The notes under the pieces are model-generated. The model was not told where the DNA came from. It was given only the letters and a program-made list of their open reading frames with translations, and searched no databases. Both the position numbers and the translations under genes were made by a program. 8,435 nt of DNA from Saprospiraceae bacterium (GTDB lineage: Bacteria > Bacteroidota > Bacteroidia > Chitinophagales > Saprospiraceae). Positions 8,394-8,435 of the stretch are shown here, in pieces; within the stretch, counting starts at the first letter, position 1; the number at the start of each line of letters is the position of its first letter. The stretch is from the NCBI GenBank assembly GCA_013002475.1, contig JABDJM010000248.1:1-8435 (forward strand), given 5' to 3'.

Positions 8394-8435
8394 TTATGCT
8401 TCTCCGGCTGACTCCCCGGCATCCCAGGGTGCAGG
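8394..8435 (-). CDS. rplK: 50S ribosomal protein L11, last 13 codons only
   Basis: The window's right edge cuts a minus-strand frame that ends PAPWDAGESAGEA followed by TAA. L11 binds the GTPase-associated region of 23S rRNA at the stalk base and is nearly always encoded immediately before L1. A short tail containing APW after the usual C-terminal Gly agrees with my memory of Bacteroidota L11, and the tail here looks extended by an acidic, Ala/Gly-rich stretch. The call rests mainly on gene order, since no core L11 motif lies inside the window. The stop is about 50 nt before rplA. Confidence 0.65.
   Translation of the reverse strand, partial: PAPWDAGESAGEA

Noticed and set aside
1..8435. Mobile element, CRISPR array, tRNA or novel defence system
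   Set aside because: No transposase, integrase, direct repeat array, cloverleaf-like sequence or unknown gene was found; nearly all bases are in six core housekeeping genes.

Overview
This window is a stretch of conserved bacterial chromosome carrying the ribosomal stalk / RNA polymerase operon, with every gene on the minus strand. Read in the direction of transcription (right to left) the order is rplK (only its last 13 codons), rplA, rplJ, rplL, rpoB and rpoC (first 867 codons, running off the left edge). This is the classical 'beta' operon order. There is no gene on the plus strand; every plus-strand open frame lies antisense to one of these genes.

The proteins point to the phylum Bacteroidota, probably a Cytophagales-like lineage. 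The beta and beta-prime sequences match what I remember of that phylum over long stretches, such as the RpoB N-terminus with its [10 protein letters not shown] and [14 protein letters not shown] segments. None of the five visible start codons has a Shine-Dalgarno sequence; instead A/T-rich leaders precede them, as is usual in Bacteroidota. The genus assignment is not secure and rests on memory of the families, not on a search.

Layout: 8394-8435 is the rplK end; 7647-8339 rplA (L1); 7097-7627 rplJ (L10); 6662-7039 rplL (L7/L12); 6446-6661 a 216-nt spacer, the only sizeable non-coding stretch; 2627-6445 rpoB (beta); 2602-2626 a short gap; 1-2601 rpoC (beta-prime, incomplete). All frames are intact, and the catalytic and structural motifs checked are present.

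The genes work in two machines. L11, L1, L10 and L12 build the L1 stalk and the L12 stalk with its base on the 50S subunit, which handle tRNA exit and factor binding. Beta and beta-prime form the catalytic core of RNA polymerase. Co-transcription ties synthesis of the two machines together. The most noteworthy non-coding signal is a 14-bp hairpin in the rplL-rpoB spacer whose two non-Watson-Crick pairs are G-U only in the minus-strand transcript. It sits where E. coli has its attenuator and RNase III site. A second, smaller hairpin lies just before the rpoB start. I see no mobile element, CRISPR array, RNA gene or unknown system here.
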